Both the position numbers and the translations under genes were made by a program. 55,076 nt of DNA, taken from the NCBI GenBank assembly GCA_003001795.1, contig PVNI01000026.1, positions 1 to 55,076 on the forward strand, written 5' to 3'. Below are positions 16,733-24,801 of this stretch, piece after piece. Under the pieces are notes generated by a model that did no database searches, was not told the origin of the DNA, and saw only the letters and a program-made list of their open reading frames with translations. Within the stretch, counting starts at the first letter, position 1; the number at the start of each line of letters is the position of its first letter. Origin of the DNA: Actinomadura viridilutea (GTDB lineage Bacteria > Actinomycetota > Actinomycetes > Streptosporangiales > Streptosporangiaceae).

Positions 16733-18451
16733 TTAGGCGTTGCGGAGGGCTTGGGCGGCGGCTTGGCCGATGGTGTCGGCGGCCGTGGCGGGGTCAGCCA
16801 GGGTGACCAATTGGGTGCCCTTCATGGGGTGTGCGCGCTTGTCGAGGGCGAGCCACAGGACGGCGCACCCGGCGGCGGTGAGGCGGTTGATGCGTTGCTG
16901 GCCTGCGGTGCGTTGGTGGGTGGTGTAGATGCCGTCAGAGACGACGACCAGGAGGCGGGCGGCACCGGGGCGGCTGAGGTCAAGTGCGGCGTCGAGTGCT
17001 TCTACGGCCTCGATGAAGTCTTCGGTGGAGTCGGTCGCGGTGAACTCGGCAACGCGGGTCGGGGTCCGGCCGGGGCGGGTGATCGGCCGTACCTTCGCCC
17101 CGTAGATGACAGTGGCCGAGCGCGCGTCGGGGACGTGGGCGGCGGCGCGGGCGAGGATCCAGGCGGCCGACGCGACGGGGGTCGCGACGGCGTTCATGGA
17201 GCCGGAGACGTCGCAGGCGATGCCGACGCGCAGGGGCGGTGTGGGGACGTGGCGTCGGACGGTCCTGATGAATGGTTCGGCGGTCGGGGTGACGCCGGCG
17301 GCTCGCTGGGCGTCGGCGGCCAACGCCTCGCGCATCCGCAGGCGGCCGGGTGGGGTGGCGGAGGTGTGGGTGGTGGTGGTTCGTTCGCGGTGTGCGGCTG
17401 CTCGTAGCCGACGGGCCAGGCGGCGGGCGGCGGCCTGCTCGTCGGGGCGTGGCGGGCGGGTGCGTTTGATGGCGGTCGGTCCGCGGCGGCCGGTGTCGGT
17501 GTGGGTTGCGCCGAAGACGCGGCGGGCGGCGCGTTCGGCGGCGTCGCGCGCGTCCCGTTCCCGCTGGCGCGGGTTGGGTTCGGGCGAGGCACTGCGGGAG
17601 GTCTCGGCGATCGTAACGGTGGTCACGGTAGACGTGATCGCTTCGGCCAGCGCAGAGGGTTCTTCGGACTCGCCCGTGGCGCCTGGTGTGGGAGTGGGTG
17701 CGGGTTGGTCGGGGTCGGTGCCGACGATGGCGCACCAACGGCGGCCGAGGTCGAGCATTGTCTCGTGGTCGTCGTCGGCGGTGATGTGCGCGATGTGCCA
17801 CAGGGCCGCGAGGGCGCTGAGGCGGCTGGCTCCGAGGATCTTGGTGATGGTGGCGGCCAGCGCGGCGGTTTCGTCGTGGTCGAGGATTCCGGCGTCGGTG
17901 CGGGCGAGCAGGAGTCCGGCGGCGCGGGCGGCGTTCCACGGGGTCATTGCCGTGGCGGACGGTGCCGGGCCGCCGGAGGCGGTGGTGAAGTCGGCCAGGA
18001 CGAGGTGACTGGCGGCCGCGCGCAGCCAGCGCCGGTCGGCGGGGCGGCGTCGTATCTGAGCGGCTTCAATGCGCGATTCTTCGAGGGTCATCGCAGCGTC
18101 TACATGGGCGGCGGGCGTTCCGTTGGGAGTGGCCCAGCAGCTGTGGCGGGCGTGCGCGGCTTCGTGGACGAGGACACCCCACAACGCGGGGTAGCGGTTG
18201 CGATCGGCCGGGCGGGATGGGTCGCAGGTGGCGGGGTCGTGGCCAAGGTGTGTGCCGTCCAGCTCGACGGTGGCCAGGGCGGGAATGAAGCATCCCGGGG
18301 CGCCGCGTCCGAGTCCTGGGGCGCAGGTGACTGTAAGGTCTTCGCGGTCGGCCAGGTCAGTGACCGCCTCAGTGAGGGCGGCGGACAGTTTCAACCATGA
18401 GCCGCGCGGGTCGGCGGTCGGGGTTGGTGCGGCGATCAGGTGTGCCGTCAT
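16733..18451 (-). CDS. VWA-domain protein with HExxH motif
   Basis: A 572-residue protein like the VWA partners of MoxR ATPases. An N-terminal metallopeptidase-like segment holds LVHEAAHARHS (HExxH at 96-100) with a downstream acidic stretch (MTLEESRIEAAQI), so it may bind zinc. The C-terminal third is a von Willebrand A domain with a complete-looking MIDAS start, CDVSGSMNA, at about residue 412, then RLLVVVSDGIYTT. A charged Arg-rich linker joins them. GGAGGGG lies 9 bases before the ATG. It follows the AAA ATPase gene by 33 bases. MoxR-VWA pairs usually act as chaperones for metal insertion or complex assembly; the target here is unknown. Confidence 0.8.
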   Translation of the reverse strand: MTAHLIAAPTPTADPRGSWLKLSAALTEAVTDLADREDLTVTCAPGLGRGAPGCFIPALATVELDGTHLGHDPATCDPSRPADRNRYPALWGVLVHEAAHARHSCWATPNGTPAAHVDAAMTLEESRIEAAQIRRRPADRRWLRAAASHLVLADFTTASGGPAPSATAMTPWNAARAAGLLLARTDAGILDHDETAALAATITKILGASRLSALAALWHIAHITADDDHETMLDLGRRWCAIVGTDPDQPAPTPTPGATGESEEPSALAEAITSTVTTVTIAETSRSASPEPNPRQRERDARDAAERAARRVFGATHTDTGRRGPTAIKRTRPPRPDEQAAARRLARRLRAAAHRERTTTTHTSATPPGRLRMREALAADAQRAAGVTPTAEPFIRTVRRHVPTPPLRVGIACDVSGSMNAVATPVASAAWILARAAAHVPDARSATVIYGAKVRPITRPGRTPTRVAEFTATDSTEDFIEAVEALDAALDLSRPGAARLLVVVSDGIYTTHQRTAGQQRINRLTAAGCAVLWLALDKRAHPMKGTQLVTLADPATAADTIGQAAAQALRNA

Positions 18452-18484
18452 GTTGTCGTCCCCTCCGGTAGTGGCGCGTGTGGG

Positions 18485-19720
18485 TCAGAGTTGGTGGCCG
18501 AGGGCCAGCGGGGCGATGGTGCGGCCGTAGATGGAACTGATGACCTCGGCGACAACGTCGCGGTCTTCTTCGGGAGCGATACCGAGAAGGTTGGCGATGG
18601 CCGCATCGGTGCCGAGGACACTGGCGACCTTCTGAAAGGCGATCAGCTCGCGCAGCTGGGGCGCCCAACCGATCTCGCCCGAGTTCTGCCGGTGGGCCAG
18701 ATTGCGCGCTACCCTGACGGCCTTGGAATCGATCTTGAGCCTGCGGGCCAGGTCGTAGTCGGTGGAGACCTTGATCTGCACGGCGAACCGGCTGGCCAGC
18801 GCTTCGGTGAGCACTGCACCGTGTACGCCGGGGTTGTGCCCGGCGATCACATAGAAGCCATCGGCGGCGCTGATCGTTTCGCCCTTGTGCGTCTTGACGG
18901 TGATCTGGCGTCGGCCGTCCATGGCGGGATAGACGACGGCCAGGACCTTCGGCGAGATGAGGGTGGCGTCGTCAATGAACAGGCATCGGCCTACGGTCAT
19001 CGCGGTGACCAGCGGTCCGTACACGAACTCATAGCCGCCGCCCGGTGTCTGGGTGTACTCGCCGATGAAATCTGCGACGGCGGTGTCCCCATCCCCCGCC
19101 ACCGTGATCAGGTCGGGGAAGGCCGCCTCCACCAGGGACGTCTTGCCAGTGCCGGGCGGACCGTACAACAGCGCGGGGATGGACGCGTCACGCAGGCGGC
19201 GCAGGGCCGTCACGTCGGGCAGGTCGGCCAGCTGCCGCGGGTGGTAGGTCTGGCCATTCGGGCGTGGTACCGGGGCCGGGTTGTGCGTGGTGCCGGTTGC
19301 CAGGCTTTCCTTCGATGGCGAGCTTGCTGATGTGTGCGGCGTCGCCGTGGTGGACGGGGTGGCCTGCGGTGAGGACGACGCATGCGGAGTGGCTTTTGTG
19401 GGACTGGGGCTAACCGTGGCGCTGGTGGTGGTCGCCGTGGCGCGGAACCGACGCGGCTTGGTGTTGACCTGCTCTGCATGGCCCCGTGCGGCCAAGGTTT
19501 CCAGGGCATTGCCCACGGCTCCGGCCGATCGGCCGAGGGCTCGGGCGATCTCGCCCGGGGTAAACGCCGTGCCAGGGTGGGTTGCCAGATGAACGGCGAC
19601 TCTGCGGCGGAGTTCACCTTGGCCAAGTCGGCCAGTACGGGTGCGGCTGGTCGCTGCGGCAGGCGCCGCGGTGCCGCTGGAAGTAGGCGACGGCGTGGCG
19701 GCGGGAACAGTCGTAGTCAT
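18485..19720 (-). CDS. MoxR-type AAA ATPase with N-terminal winged helix
   Basis: A 411-residue protein. Residues 35-100 are a winged-helix domain (GELRRRVAVHLATHPG, FTPGEIARALGRSAGAVGN) closely similar to one in the next gene upstream. A low-complexity Thr/Ser/Pro linker follows. The AAA module has Walker A YGPPGTGKTSL at about residue 185, Walker B CLFIDDATLI, and the MoxR-like segment FYVIAGHNPG with LASRFAVQI. The ATG at 19720 has GGAGAG upstream; the frame extends to 19738. It lies between the winged-helix protein gene and the VWA gene in one minus-strand operon. The fused DNA-binding domain is unusual for MoxR proteins. Confidence 0.82.
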   Translation of the reverse strand: MTTTVPAATPSPTSSGTAAPAAATSRTRTGRLGQGELRRRVAVHLATHPGTAFTPGEIARALGRSAGAVGNALETLAARGHAEQVNTKPRRFRATATTTSATVSPSPTKATPHASSSPQATPSTTATPHTSASSPSKESLATGTTHNPAPVPRPNGQTYHPRQLADLPDVTALRRLRDASIPALLYGPPGTGKTSLVEAAFPDLITVAGDGDTAVADFIGEYTQTPGGGYEFVYGPLVTAMTVGRCLFIDDATLISPKVLAVVYPAMDGRRQITVKTHKGETISAADGFYVIAGHNPGVHGAVLTEALASRFAVQIKVSTDYDLARRLKIDSKAVRVARNLAHRQNSGEIGWAPQLRELIAFQKVASVLGTDAAIANLLGIAPEEDRDVVAEVISSIYGRTIAPLALGHQL

Positions 19721-19802
19721 CGTGGCTCTCCGAAGCACGTGGTAGCGGCGGCCTTGGGTGGGGGCGGGGCGGGCACCGGTGTCCCGGTCGCCCGCCCGGT
19801 GC

Positions 19803-20723
19803 TCACGCCGTGGTCCTCTCCGGCAGTGCGGCCGCGTCCTGGCTGGGGCGGGCGGCGGTGTAGCGGCGAGGACGTTCGCACGTCATCTCGGCCTCGCCGG
19901 TGCTCACAAGGCGGTCGAGGGCATTGGCAACGGCACCAGCCGAGTGACCGATGACTTTGCTCACCTCGTGTGGCGTGAACTCGGCTCCCGGGTGTGCGGC
20001 CAGGTGCGCGGCCACCTTGGCGCGCATCTCACCGGGCAGGCAACGGACCCGGCCGGACGAACTGCGCGGCCGTCCGTTGACCGCAGCACGGACCAGACGC
20101 CGCGCCTTCGCGGAACCGCTGTAGACCGTTTCGGTGGCTGTAAGCGCCTCGCTTCGGTTACCGGAATTGAGAGCTTTCAAAGCCGCGTTGATTGCGGCGG
20201 CCAAGGTCGACAGGGCCTCGCGCGCCTCGGCCGCCGCAGCTGCGTCCAGTTCTGTTTCGGGGGTGGACTGAGCGATGTCCTGCGTCTCCGCCGTCTCGCC
20301 AGAACCAGGGTCGTGGCCGGCGTTAGGCTCGTCCAAATCGCCGCTGGGCCTTTGAGCCGGCTTCTCTGCGGTGCTCGGTTTGTCGTCAGTGTCAGCGTGT
20401 TCAGAGGTCATGGCGACGGTGACGGGGTGCCAGATATCCGGGGTTCGCTTGCCGCCTTTGCGGGTGCCACGAAGTCGGGTTGCGTGACCCATCTTTTCCA
20501 GGGTCGTCAGCGTCCGTGCCGTGGTTGCCTTGCTGATACCTGTCGCCTCGGCGATGGCGGCGACCGTGCTTCCGGGAGCGTCGTTCAGCGCCTCCCAAAC
20601 TACGGCTCCGGCGCCCGAAGGACGCGGGTGGGATGTAGATGCGGCAGCGACGTCCTGCTTTCCCGTGTCATCGTTGTGGCACGTTTCCGCGATGGCGGTC
20701 GGGCGAATGTCGACAGCAGTCAT
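19803..20723 (-). CDS. Double winged-helix regulator, first gene of the MoxR-VWA cassette
   Basis: A 306-residue protein with two DNA-binding regions. An N-terminal MarR/IclR-like helix-turn-helix at about 40-100 has STVAAIAEATGISKATTART then a wing. A C-terminal winged helix at about 235-295 has GEMRAKVAAHLAAHPG, FTPHEVSKVIGHSAGAVANA and PRRYTAA. The second is clearly paralogous to the N-terminal domain of the MoxR ATPase downstream. The acidic linker between them is low complexity. GGAGGGAAA precedes the ATG. It probably controls its own operon; which DNA it reads is not visible. Confidence 0.72.
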   Translation of the reverse strand: MTAVDIRPTAIAETCHNDDTGKQDVAAASTSHPRPSGAGAVVWEALNDAPGSTVAAIAEATGISKATTARTLTTLEKMGHATRLRGTRKGGKRTPDIWHPVTVAMTSEHADTDDKPSTAEKPAQRPSGDLDEPNAGHDPGSGETAETQDIAQSTPETELDAAAAAEAREALSTLAAAINAALKALNSGNRSEALTATETVYSGSAKARRLVRAAVNGRPRSSSGRVRCLPGEMRAKVAAHLAAHPGAEFTPHEVSKVIGHSAGAVANALDRLVSTGEAEMTCERPRRYTAARPSQDAAALPERTTA

Positions 20724-21868
20724 GTCGTTTTCCCTCCAGGTTTCGACAGCCGGGTTTCCGACACCGTTCTTGTGTTTGCAGCTCGACTGTGACTCGCCCC
20801 GACACCAACTGGCAAGGACATCCGCCTAGTTTTTGCGTCACCTGAACGTCTGGACTTGCTTCCCTCCTTGCACTAACAAATGCCACTACATAAAGTCTGC
20901 ACCAAAACCGGCGCAGCTACTAGAGCGTTCGCGCCTCTACTCAAGACAGCCTCTTCAGCCTTGGCCCGACAACCTGTCAGACACCGCACACTTGAGAGCC
21001 TCGTCCACAACTCGCGCGGCTGGCCGTCACCTCTTGTCGCAGCTTACATGCGGCCACAGGAAGGCGCGTTCAGCCCGGCACGGCTGGCCGGCCACGCACT
21101 ATCGCTGCTTACTCAGTATCCCCTTTGGTGATAGTCGGACCTCCCAGTGGCCCCCTTAGGGGTGCCGAGTACCTGCAGGAACGCCACCGCTTTAGGGTGT
21201 CGCTCATAAGCGGTCTACCGAGCGGTCTACCACATGGCCGCCCGAGTGGCACCGCGGCACGTTAGGAACGCCTACCGCGAGTTTCACGTCGTCCTCTCCT
21301 GGGACACAAACCATTCGCTCATGTGGGGTCCGACACAACTCGGGCCTCCACTACTTGCTTCTGGTAGTAGGAGGTCTTGCACCCTGGCTCCCAATAGAGA
21401 TCGGGTCGGTGGTGGCCGCGGTCTGAGCCAGCCCGCCAACGCAACCAAGAAGTGATCTCCTCTATCCTGGCCGGTTCGAAGCTCCTGATGCTTCGTTGCT
21501 CGGATTCAAACCGCGCGCATTCCTGCTCGGCGCCAGCGCTTTACTTGGCAACCTCGACGGAATCGACCCGGATGTAGAGCGGCCCGGTACTGGTGAGCCG
21601 GCGCTTGCAGTCCGCCAGCTTTCTAGTGGCATTTGTCTTAACCGTTTGCTCCAACGTCAGGTGAACTAGGGCGCACTCCCTGTGGTAAGCGGCAGCGCTA
21701 GTACGCCAACAACTGCGACGAAATCATCCAGCGCTAGCGGCAAGCTCTGACTACCGCGTCGCCACCCGTACCCCTTCCACACATCCCCTTGATGCTTTCC
21801 AACGCAACCCGAGTATCGAAGGCCGTCTGGCACCCTTCCTATTACGGCTTGCGCTCGACCAAAATGAC
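20724..21868. other. Gene-poor 1.1-kb region
   Basis: About 1.15 kb with no gene I can support. Composition is less GC-biased than the flanks and open frames lack ribosome sites and domains. Two small things are visible. One is a 12-base tandem duplication of AGCGGTCTACC (21209-21219 and 21221-21231). The other is a minus-strand open stretch ending at a TAA at 21541-21543 that reads like protein (LTLEQTVKTNATRKLADCKR) but has no credible start and may be a gene remnant. The promoter of the winged-helix operon lies near 20730-20850. Confidence 0.45.
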
Positions 21869-21893
21869 AGCGACCCCTCTGGGAGGGGTCGCT
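21869..21893 (-). terminator. Hairpin terminator after DUF397 gene
   Basis: AGCGACCCCTC (21869-21879) and GAGGGGTCGCT (21883-21893) make a perfect 11-bp stem with a 3-base loop. On the minus strand TTTT follows shortly after the stem. It lies 17 bases past the DUF397 stop, so it ends the HTH-DUF397 operon. Confidence 0.8.
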
Positions 21894-21909
21894 GATTGGC
21901 ACACTCGGG

Positions 21910-22113
21910 TCACATGTCCATCTCGTCTCGCTTCACGCGGGCGACCAAATCGGCGAAGACCTCATTCGACAGCGTCAGGTACCCCCGCTCGGGGGCCTTA
22001 CTGTCCCGGACAGCGATGGCCTTGGGAAAGCTGGCAACCTCCACGCAGTCACCGCCCTGTGCGGTACTGTGGCTGCTTTTGCGCCAGGCGAGGTCACCTG
22101 CAGGAGCGCTCAT
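21910..22113 (-). CDS. DUF397 domain protein
   Basis: A 67-residue DUF397 protein. The family signature is complete: WRKSSHS, then GGDCVEVA, VRDSKAP and the short C-terminal helix. DUF397 proteins are small partners of Scr1/DUF5753 HTH regulators in actinobacteria and behave in some cases as toxin-like or modulating partners. It overlaps the regulator gene by four bases (ATGA), which fixes the start, and is followed by a strong hairpin. Confidence 0.92.
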   Translation of the reverse strand: MSAPAGDLAWRKSSHSTAQGGDCVEVASFPKAIAVRDSKAPERGYLTLSNEVFADLVARVKRDEMDM

Positions 22114-22952
22114 TGCATGGCCTCCATCTGTCGGATGATCAGTTCTCGGGATTCCTTGGGGGGCAACCCTTCCTGTCCAATGTGGTCATACCGTATGGCA
22201 TAGGTGCGCACCTCTGCCGCGCCCACTACCAGTCTTCCCCCCGGTACGAAGGCTTGGTCCGCCTGCGGCAGCGGGCCTGGCGCCTCGACGTACGCCACCT
22301 CTCCCGAAGGAACCGTCATCAGCTTGAAAGCTCCGTCCAGCCCCAGGTGAGGTCCAGCCATCTTGGGGACGACCCGGATGTTGATGTTGGGACTCTCAGA
22401 GACGTCGAGAAGATGCCGGAGCTGGCGTGCCATGACCTGAGGTCCGCCAACCGGCACCTCCAGTACGGCCTCCCAGATCAAGACCCAGAGGATCGGAGGC
22501 GGTTCCTTTGCGAGCAGGGCTTGACGCTTCATCCGCACATCCACCTGCTCCTCGACGTTCCGTGCTCCGCTGGTCGCGAGCGACGCTCGTGCATAGTCCT
22601 CGATCTGGAGCAGTCCGGGAACCCATGCCAGTTCCCAGATCTTGATGATCGACGCCTGCCTCTCGATTTCCACGTGCTGCCGAAACCAGTCAGGATCGTG
22701 ACCTTTTGCGGCATACCACACCAAGAGACTGAAGTGCCCTCCGGTGTTCCATGCTTCGTCCAGGATCTCCGCCTGCTCCGGCGACAGATGCTCCTGATTG
22801 TTCTCCAGTCTGGAAATGGCCGACCGCCCCACGTTGAGCAGCCTGGCCACACTGTCACCGGACAGTCCCCGCCGCTTGCGGTAAAGCCGCAGGTCACGGG
22901 CTATCCACGCCCACATCGATAGGCGTGGATCCGGGGACGGGTTCGTGGGCAT
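22110..22952 (-). CDS. XRE-family regulator with DUF5753 (Scr1-type)
   Basis: A 280-residue regulator. An N-terminal XRE helix-turn-helix spans about 18-70 (LRLYRKRRGLSGDSVARLL, VGRSAISRLENNQEHLS). The rest is the DUF5753 sensor-like domain with its hallmark WVPGLLQIEDYARA, followed by RVVPKMAGPHLGLDGAF. It pairs with the DUF397 protein, forming one of the Scr1-type modules that are numerous in actinobacteria. GGGGGG precedes the ATG. Three TGGTAAA repeats lie just upstream in the promoter region shared with the divergent RsbW-like gene and are its likely operator. Confidence 0.9.
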   Translation of the reverse strand: MPTNPSPDPRLSMWAWIARDLRLYRKRRGLSGDSVARLLNVGRSAISRLENNQEHLSPEQAEILDEAWNTGGHFSLLVWYAAKGHDPDWFRQHVEIERQASIIKIWELAWVPGLLQIEDYARASLATSGARNVEEQVDVRMKRQALLAKEPPPILWVLIWEAVLEVPVGGPQVMARQLRHLLDVSESPNINIRVVPKMAGPHLGLDGAFKLMTVPSGEVAYVEAPGPLPQADQAFVPGGRLVVGAAEVRTYAIRYDHIGQEGLPPKESRELIIRQMEAMQ

Positions 22953-22965
22953 GCCGCGGCCCCCC

Positions 22966-22991
22966 TTTACCAGCGTTTACCAGGTTTACCA
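22966..22991. promoter_or_regulatory. Triple TGGTAAA direct repeat, probable operator
   Basis: TTTACCA occurs at 22966-22972, 22976-22982 and 22985-22991 (TGGTAAA on the minus strand), with starts 10 and 9 bases apart, close to one helical turn. It lies directly upstream of the HTH regulator's ribosome site and in the 115-base gap shared with the divergent RsbW-like gene. The arrangement suits cooperative binding by the neighbouring regulator; that is inference. Confidence 0.6.
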
Positions 22992-23067
22992 AGAACAGGG
23001 TGACAACCTACCCCGCCATCGCGACTCTCTGTCATGAGACACACACAACCCGCCACGAGGATCCGTC

Positions 23068-23487
23068 ATGTCACACGAGATGCAGGCAACTCCCACTGAT
23101 CAACGACCGAACCCGCTGACCGCGCTACTCCTCTACGCGCCCAACGCGGCATCGGTCTCTCGAGGACGCCGTGACGTGGCCGATCGTGTCCGCGCCTGGG
23201 GGGCAGCGAACCGTGCCGCAGACGCGGAACAGGTGGCTTGCGAACTACTCGCCAACGCGGTGCGGCATGCGGACCGCAGCACTCACATCACGATGCGCCT
23301 GTCAATGTGCAGCGACCAGTTGGAGATCGCCGTGGGCGACTCGTCACCCGATGTTCCGGAGGCGCGACAGCCAAACCTGGACGACGAGGCCGGCCGCGGG
23401 CTCTACCTGGTGGAGTCCTACAGCGACGAGTGGGGGTGCGACAGTTACCCCACCGGCAAGGTCGTGTGGGCCAGGTGGCGGCTATGA
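23068..23487 (+). CDS. RsbW-like histidine-kinase-type ATPase
   Basis: A 139-residue GHKL ATPase of the anti-sigma/RsbW type, lacking any kinase dimerisation domain. The N box is ELLANAVRHA, the G1 box VGDSSP, and the G2-like segment GRGLYLVESY. Such proteins commonly bind sigma factors or anti-anti-sigma proteins and are often encoded beside Scr1/DUF397 modules, as here. It is divergent from the HTH gene and overlaps the next gene by four bases. Confidence 0.85.
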   Translation: MSHEMQATPTDQRPNPLTALLLYAPNAASVSRGRRDVADRVRAWGAANRAADAEQVACELLANAVRHADRSTHITMRLSMCSDQLEIAVGDSSPDVPEARQPNLDDEAGRGLYLVESYSDEWGCDSYPTGKVVWARWRL

Positions 23488-23942
23488 GTTGCACGCTCAA
23501 CTCCCTCATTTCCCGGCTGGGGCCCGGGGGCGGGGCAGCGCAAGACGCCATTGCCGCATGCACAACGCAGGCGCCGCCGCTGGGCTCGGCATGGGCGCGA
23601 TGGACCGCTCGGCGTCGGCTGGACCGGCTGGCTCGGGTACTGCACCGTCGCGACTGGACCTTGCTAAGGCAGTGCGACGAGAACCCGCCTCGTTTGAGAG
23701 TGTGCTCGGAACAGGCGCCGCGTTGCGACGAAACCATAACTGTGGCGCGTGGTGGCGGAGCCGAGTGGTGGTACGAGAAGGGCGCTGGCGTCTATCTCGC
23801 CTTGTACCCCGATCTTGAACTGGCTGTCGACGCTCTGTGCACCTTGCTCACCGCAACCAGGCATGACCGTTCTTGCCTCCAGCGGTCAGGACACGCAATG
23901 CCAGTTGCTCTTCCGGGAGCCGTCGAGCCCGAGACGAGTTGA
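23484..23942 (+). CDS. Hypothetical protein coupled to the RsbW-like ATPase
   Basis: A 152-residue protein of no family I recognise. The ATG overlaps the stop of the ATPase gene (ATGA), which decides the start; the frame itself is open from 23238. It has a basic N-terminal half (ARRRLDRLARVLHRRDW) and a C-terminal half with an alternating pattern (AEWWYEKGAGVYLALYPDL). No signal peptide or membrane helix is seen. Translational coupling suggests that it works with the ATPase. Confidence 0.6.
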   Translation: MSCTLNSLISRLGPGGGAAQDAIAACTTQAPPLGSAWARWTARRRLDRLARVLHRRDWTLLRQCDENPPRLRVCSEQAPRCDETITVARGGGAEWWYEKGAGVYLALYPDLELAVDALCTLLTATRHDRSCLQRSGHAMPVALPGAVEPETS

Positions 23943-24031
23943 AAAGGGCTTCGGTGACCCGTGGAGATTCGCGGGACTTCACGTGTCACCGGGCAGGGCC
24001 GTTGTGGGAAGACCAGCGGCCCAGCAAGGAA

Positions 24032-24090
24032 GGTGGAGGCGGCGCCGTCGGGGATCGTCCCCCCAATCCACTGACCGCGCCGCCTCCACC
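24032..24090 (+). terminator. Strong inverted repeat, probable terminator
   Basis: GGTGGAGGCGGCG (24032-24044) and CGCCGCCTCCACC (24078-24090) form a perfect 13-bp stem; a smaller GGGG/CCCC stem is nested inside. It lies about 90 bases after the preceding gene and just before the start at 24122. There is no U-tract. It could also fold in the leader of the following gene. Confidence 0.6.
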
Positions 24091-24121
24091 GGCAATCGCA
24101 ATCTGAGAAGTGAGGTGAACC

Positions 24122-24445
24122 ATGAGCTTTGACAGGGGAAGGCACGCGGCGACCACCGACCGGCCGACGCCGCACAACCGCAGACGCGAGCACTTGGCCG
24201 CACTCCACGCGGCCATCCAGGTCCGCCCTGACATGGATGGCCGCCTCGTCCAGCAACGCGGAGTGTCCTGGGTCAACGTCTCGCGGTACGGAAAGCCGCG
24301 CCGCGCAGTCAACGTGAGTTGCGACTACCGCAACGGCGGCTGGTGGTTCTGCTGGCTGGCCGACGGGTCACCGATCGCACGTGTCGAGGATGTCGCCGGG
24401 TGCATCGACAGGCTCACCCGTGAACTGAACGGGACCGTCACATGA
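24122..24445 (+). CDS. Small conserved-looking hypothetical protein
   Basis: A 107-residue protein, basic at the N-terminus, then a compact beta-rich stretch (RAVNVSCDYRNGGWWFCWLA) and a C-terminal helix (VAGCIDRLTRELNG). GAGGTGAACC lies just before the ATG, a good ribosome site. Small proteins of this look often accompany RsbW-like and Scr1 modules in actinobacteria, but I cannot name a family. The strong inverted repeat in its leader is notable. Confidence 0.6.
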   Translation: MSFDRGRHAATTDRPTPHNRRREHLAALHAAIQVRPDMDGRLVQQRGVSWVNVSRYGKPRRAVNVSCDYRNGGWWFCWLADGSPIARVEDVAGCIDRLTRELNGTVT

Positions 24446-24801
24446 GTTCCCTGCCTGCAGACCTGGACGCAGCGGCCATGTTCGCCCTACGGAGTCGTAT
24501 GCATCGTCGTCGGAGTGGAGCACATGCTGCCTAACAACGGTGTCCCCAAGCTCTCCCCACCCGACAGGATCTTGTGACCTGCGAGGAGATGAGAACACGG
24601 CGGCACCCGGTAGGGCTCATCACCGAGCCGCGCCAGGAGAGCGCACCGGGTGCCGCCGCGCACCAATCGACACTTCGCATGGCAGCTCCCTGAGCAGCTC
24701 GTAGTCGTCCCATCCGGTGGGGTCAGGGGCCGATTGTCGCCAGCCGTATAGGACCTCCGATCGCGAGTGTGGGCCGCTTGCCGACATCGGTACCAGATCG
24801 G
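24446..24801. other. Convergent intergenic region
   Basis: 356 bases between a plus-strand and a minus-strand gene. A 30-codon frame starts at 24442 in ATGA overlap with the gene before it, but it has no recognisable domain and may be a degraded remnant. The main feature is the long hairpin at 24598-24658. Confidence 0.45.
24598..24658. terminator. Long bipartite hairpin between convergent genes
   Basis: CGGCGGCACCCGGT (24598-24611) and ACCGGGTGCCGCCG (24645-24658) are perfect 14-bp complements. The 33-base loop contains a second stem, GGCTC (24614-24618) with GAGCC (24625-24629). Placed between converging genes it probably acts as a bidirectional terminator. No U-tract is seen on either side. 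Confidence 0.65.

Noticed and set aside
21460..21530. tRNA-like GGTTCGAA segment
   Set aside because: No acceptor stem, D-arm or anticodon arm can be folded around it.
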